From NCBI RefSeq assembly GCF_014652515.1, contig NZ_BMYY01000004.1, positions 1 through 64,000 of the forward strand: a DNA stretch of 64,000 bases, written 5' to 3'. This document shows, in pieces, positions 61,492 to 64,000 of the stretch. The notes beneath the pieces were generated by a model. That model made no database searches and was not told the DNA's origin. It was given only the letters and a program-made list of their open reading frames with translations. Positions within the stretch are counted from its first letter, which is position 1; each line of letters begins with the position of its first letter. Made by a program: the position numbers and the translations under genes. The stretch is from Bacterioplanes sanyensis. GTDB lineage: Bacteria; Pseudomonadota; Gammaproteobacteria; Pseudomonadales; Oceanobacteraceae.

Positions 61492-61518
61492 ATGGCTGCA
61501 ACACGCTGTTGCAGCCAT
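61492..61518 (-). terminator. Stem-loop downstream of the symporter gene
   Basis: ATGGCTGCAACA-cgc-TGTTGCAGCCAT is a perfect 12-bp stem 8 bp beyond the symporter stop codon. It has no T-run, so Rho-independent termination is uncertain. Confidence 0.45.
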
Positions 61519-61526
61519 AGGCTCAC

Positions 61527-62960
61527 TTATTTCCAGGCTTCTGGATCGAGCTTATCTTTCAGTTCTGGGAACTGATGACGATCAAACTCAGGCAGCTTGC
61601 CTGCTTTGCGCTGCGACTCGTAGTCTTTCAGCAGCTTCATTGCAATCGGCATGAGCAGTAAGATGGCAATCAAGTTGATCAAGGCCATCATGCCCATCGA
61701 CAGGTTGGCAAAGTTCCAGATCAAATCCAAGTCGGCCACCGCTCCGGCCATGATCATGCCCAACACCAACAGGCGGAACAGCATCAAACCCGTACGATTA
61801 CCCGTGATGTATTCCAAGTTGGCTTCGCCGTAGGAGTAGTTGGCAATCAACGAAGTGAAGGCAAACAAGAAGATCGCGACGGCAATAAACACCGCGCCCC
61901 ACTCACCCACACTGGCAACCAACGCCGCTTGGGTCAGCTCAATGCCTTTCAGCTCACTGCCCGGCTCCAGCATGCCAGAGACCAAAATAATGGCCGCCGT
62001 TGCCGTACAAATAACCAGCGTATCAATAAATACACCAAGCATTTGCACATAGCCTTGTGCGGCAGGGTGATTCGGCTCGGTCGTAGCGGTAGCGGCCGCG
62101 TTAGGCGCCGACCCCATGCCCGCTTCGTTTGAAAACAGACCGCGCTGAATACCATTTTTTATCGCTTCGGCCACCGCATAACCAGCCACACCACCGGCCA
62201 CATTTTGCGCAGAAAATGCTTGCGAGAAAATCGCGCTAAATACAGCAGGCAGCTGATCGACGTGCATAACAACCACGACCAAAGCCACTGCTAAATACAG
62301 CAGCGCCATCACCGGCACCAGAATTTCTGCCGTGCGCGCCACGGAACGCAAACCACCGAAAATTACTGGCGCGCTAATCGCGACCAAACCAACACCCACC
62401 ATCCAGGTATCAATACCAAAGGCTGTATTCAATGCGCCACTGATGGTGTTTGCTTGCGCACCGTTAAACGCCAGGCCAAAGGCAATCATCAAGCAAATGG
62501 CAAAAATGATGCCCAGCCAACGCTGCCCCAGGCCTTTTTCGATGTAATAAGCCGGGCCACCGCGGAACGTTTTATCGTGGTGTGAAACCTTGTAGGTTTG
62601 CGCCAGTGTCGATTCAACAAAACTGGTGGCCATGCCTAAAATGGCGGTCATCCACATCCAAAAAATGGCACCTGGACCGCCGATGTACAGCGCCATCGCC
62701 ACGCCGGCCATGTTGCCGGTACCGACACGCGCCGCCAAACTGGTGGTGAGTGCCTGGAACGAGGTAATGCCACCATTGGCACCACCACGGCTGTTGCGCA
62801 CCAAATGAAACATATGGCCAAAAGCCCGCACCTGCACGCCGCGGCTGACCAAGGTAAAGATGGCGCCAGCGCCCAACAGTAAGAAAATCAGAACATAAGA
62901 CCACAGCAGGTCGTTACCTGCATTTAAAAAGGCCTCGAAATAGCCTAACAGTGTTTCCAT
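61527..62960 (-). CDS. Sodium:alanine/glycine symporter (AgcS/AlsT family)
   Basis: A 477-residue sodium:amino-acid symporter; ATG 62958-62960 (METLLGYFEAFLNAGNDLLW) is chosen over an upstream in-frame ATG. The family signature is in ALTTSLAARVGTGNMAGVAMALYIGGPGAIFWMW. Later come RGLFSNEAGMGSAPNAAATA and about 11 helices. It imports alanine or glycine with sodium, normal in marine bacteria. A leader hairpin with T-run lies 71 bp upstream. Confidence 0.9.
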   Translation of the reverse strand: METLLGYFEAFLNAGNDLLWSYVLIFLLLGAGAIFTLVSRGVQVRAFGHMFHLVRNSRGGANGGITSFQALTTSLAARVGTGNMAGVAMALYIGGPGAIFWMWMTAILGMATSFVESTLAQTYKVSHHDKTFRGGPAYYIEKGLGQRWLGIIFAICLMIAFGLAFNGAQANTISGALNTAFGIDTWMVGVGLVAISAPVIFGGLRSVARTAEILVPVMALLYLAVALVVVVMHVDQLPAVFSAIFSQAFSAQNVAGGVAGYAVAEAIKNGIQRGLFSNEAGMGSAPNAAATATTEPNHPAAQGYVQMLGVFIDTLVICTATAAIILVSGMLEPGSELKGIELTQAALVASVGEWGAVFIAVAIFLFAFTSLIANYSYGEANLEYITGNRTGLMLFRLLVLGMIMAGAVADLDLIWNFANLSMGMMALINLIAILLLMPIAMKLLKDYESQRKAGKLPEFDRHQFPELKDKLDPEAWK

Positions 62961-63030
62961 CGCTCGCTTCACTTCTCGGTTATGTGAATGTTTTTTACCA
63001 GCAGCTGAGCTGCCGGGAAGCGTCCGTTTC

Positions 63031-63070
63031 AAAAAAACCAAACACACTCACAATGCAATGGGTTTGGTTT
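63031..63070 (-). terminator. Leader terminator upstream of the AgcS-type gene
   Basis: On the minus strand AAACCAAAC (63062-63070) pairs with GTTTGGTTT (63035-63043) around an 18-nt loop, and a run of T follows. It sits between the probable promoter region and the gene start, so it may act as an attenuator. No known riboswitch fold was recognised. Confidence 0.6.
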
Positions 63071-63322
63071 TTCTGAAGACCGCCACACAGACATTGCAAG
63101 CGAAATTTTTATCTCGCCGGTCATGTCCGAGTGGCAGGAAGGCGCGGATAATACCCAAAGGGATGGGTCGCGAATACCCGTAAATTCAGTGATTTAGGCG
63201 ACTTTTTATCAGACTAACGTGGCACGCAATGTGTTTTTTCGGGCCACACCTACGTAGTTTTCATCAGCAGAAAATAGCAACCCGTTTTTTTACGCACGTA
63301 GGCGTTGCAGTTTTTCTGAGGC

Positions 63323-63352
63323 AAAAAAAAGCCCCGTCAAAGACGAGGCTTC
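63323..63352 (-). terminator. Terminator of the 63374-63625 gene
   Basis: On the minus strand AGCCTCGTC-ttt-GACGGGGCT is followed by TTTTTTT. The stem contains one G-T pair. Confidence 0.85.
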
Positions 63353-63373
63353 AAGAAATCAACCGCACATCGA

Positions 63374-63625
63374 TTAATGCAAATGGGTAGCCTGAGCATG
63401 CACCTCAAAATCATCACGCTCCACTTCCATACCCGACAACTCGCCGACCTTGCGCACGCCCGCTTCAATCATGGCGCGCGCCACATCCACATGATGCGCT
63501 TGCAAACTGGCTTTGGCATCATCGGAAAAATGAATACTGACCAGCGCATCGCCATCTTGCTCATCGGCACGACGCAGCGCAATGTCACCATTAGTAAGTT
63601 CGACTATCTCAAAAAAGCGTGCCAT
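63374..63625 (-). CDS. Small conserved hypothetical protein
   Basis: An 83-residue acidic protein; the start ATG 63623-63625 follows AGAGGCGGAT. Sequence MARFFEIVELTNGDIALRRADEQDGDALVSIHFS, then VARAMIEAGVRKVGEL and a histidine-rich end HAQATHLH. It resembles small conserved gammaproteobacterial proteins of unknown function. A terminator follows. It is 78 bp from the gene upstream and may share its operon. Confidence 0.7.
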   Translation of the reverse strand: MARFFEIVELTNGDIALRRADEQDGDALVSIHFSDDAKASLQAHHVDVARAMIEAGVRKVGELSGMEVERDDFEVHAQATHLH

Positions 63626-63703
63626 ATCCGCCTCTCTACGTTGGGCGCGCGAGTTTATCACAGTCGCACCGCCTGACGCCAAGCACGCCACAACTGACAG
63701 CCG

Positions 63704-64000
63704 TCAAGACTCCTGACGATTTTCGCGCTGACGCTCAATCAGCTCAGCAAGCTGCTGATACCACTGCCAAACTTGGGAATCAGCCTGCGTCGATGACGTA
63801 GGCTGTAAAGCAATTATTTGAACTCCTGCTGGCTGCACTTGTGCAGGCTCGCGGCTGCGCAAGCTGTCGTCGGCTGCCGTGAGCAAGGCTGCCAGCCAGC
63901 TAAAGCTATCTTGCTCTAGCTTCGCCAGCTCCTGCATTTCACCGGTTTTTAATGATACGTTCGCCACTAGCTGTGCCAGTGAATCAACGCGCTGATGAAA
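63704..64000 (-). CDS. Hypothetical protein, 5' end beyond window
   Basis: The frame is open to the right edge (FHQRVDSLAQLVANVSLKTG), so the real start probably lies outside; a GTG at 63965-63967 is an internal alternative. The visible part is helical at first (ELAKLEQDSFSWLAALLTAADD) and ends QWYQQLAELIERQRENRQES. Not recognised. Confidence 0.55.
   Translation of the reverse strand, partial: FHQRVDSLAQLVANVSLKTGEMQELAKLEQDSFSWLAALLTAADDSLRSREPAQVQPAGVQIIALQPTSSTQADSQVWQWYQQLAELIERQRENRQES

Larger units (their letters stand above)
62961..63373. other. Intergenic leader region before the symporter gene
   Basis: 413 bp without a gene. It contains the leader terminator (63031-63070), a GC-rich part at 63119-63190 able to fold (GGCGAGATAAAAATTTCGC-like stem), and the terminator of the small gene at 63374 (63329-63352). 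Confidence 0.6.

Noticed and set aside
63121-63190. tRNA-like sequence (gtccgagtggcaggaaggcgcgga)
   Set aside because: No acceptor stem, anticodon arm or T-arm could be folded.

Overview
The window reads as a chromosomal segment of a gammaproteobacterium, probably a marine or environmental relative of the Oceanospirillales/Pseudomonadales. This is inferred from gene content: a MksBEF condensin, a FabY-type ketoacyl synthase, a SOS-type imuA-imuB-dnaE2 cassette, DUF4124 proteins, BrnQ, FadH and MipA/OmpV. No rRNA or tRNA gene was seen, so the assignment rests on proteins only.

Layout. (1) 1-7861, almost all on the minus strand, is a polymorphic-toxin island. A secreted Rhs protein (3410-7861) is followed by an ATGA-overlapping gene for a signal-peptide-bearing presumed immunity protein. 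About 640 bp of duplicated non-coding repeats come next, then an orphan Rhs tip that repeats 804 bp of the Rhs core with a new C-terminus. Its own overlapping immunity-like gene is cut by an IS5-family element running off the left edge. (2) 8109-16822 holds brnQ and a five-gene minus-strand cluster, mksF-mksE-mksB-truncated globin-DUF4124 peptidase. (3) 16988-23166 carries a small membrane protein, a 7TMR-DISM histidine kinase, fadH and mrp. (4) 23268-34861 is a complete subtype I-C CRISPR-Cas locus: 52 repeats and 51 spacers, with cas3, a small unknown ORF, cas5c, cas8c (with a well-formed internal start for Cas11c), cas7c, cas4, cas1 and cas2. A 7-bp tandem repeat lies just upstream of cas3. 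(5) 35257-41339 has a frameshifted DUF2268 protease gene and the imuA-imuB-dnaE2 mutagenesis cassette with two LexA-like boxes. (6) 41423-54444 contains a PhzF-like protein, an alpha/beta hydrolase, a DUF2141-RND adaptor-RND pump-MipA operon, a two-component system with a divergent TRAP-type binding protein, a LysE exporter and a GlxA-like regulator. (7) 54572-64000 contains fabY, a second DUF4124 protein, a periplasmic binding protein, a heterodimeric ABC exporter, an AgcS-type sodium:amino-acid symporter with a terminator hairpin in its leader, and two small conserved proteins.

Genes that act together: the two Rhs toxin/immunity pairs; MksF-E-B as one condensin; Cas3/5/8/11/7 for interference and Cas4/1/2 for adaptation; ImuA-ImuB-DnaE2 as a translesion mutasome; adaptor plus RND pump; sensor plus regulator; and the two ABC half-transporters, whose ATP sites are complementary and asymmetric.

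The points most worth a second look are the Rhs tip duplication with broken immunity, the small ORF inside the cas operon, the heptanucleotide repeat upstream of cas3, the clear Cas11c start, and the condensin operon that has a globin where a nuclease subunit (MksG/JetD) might be expected.
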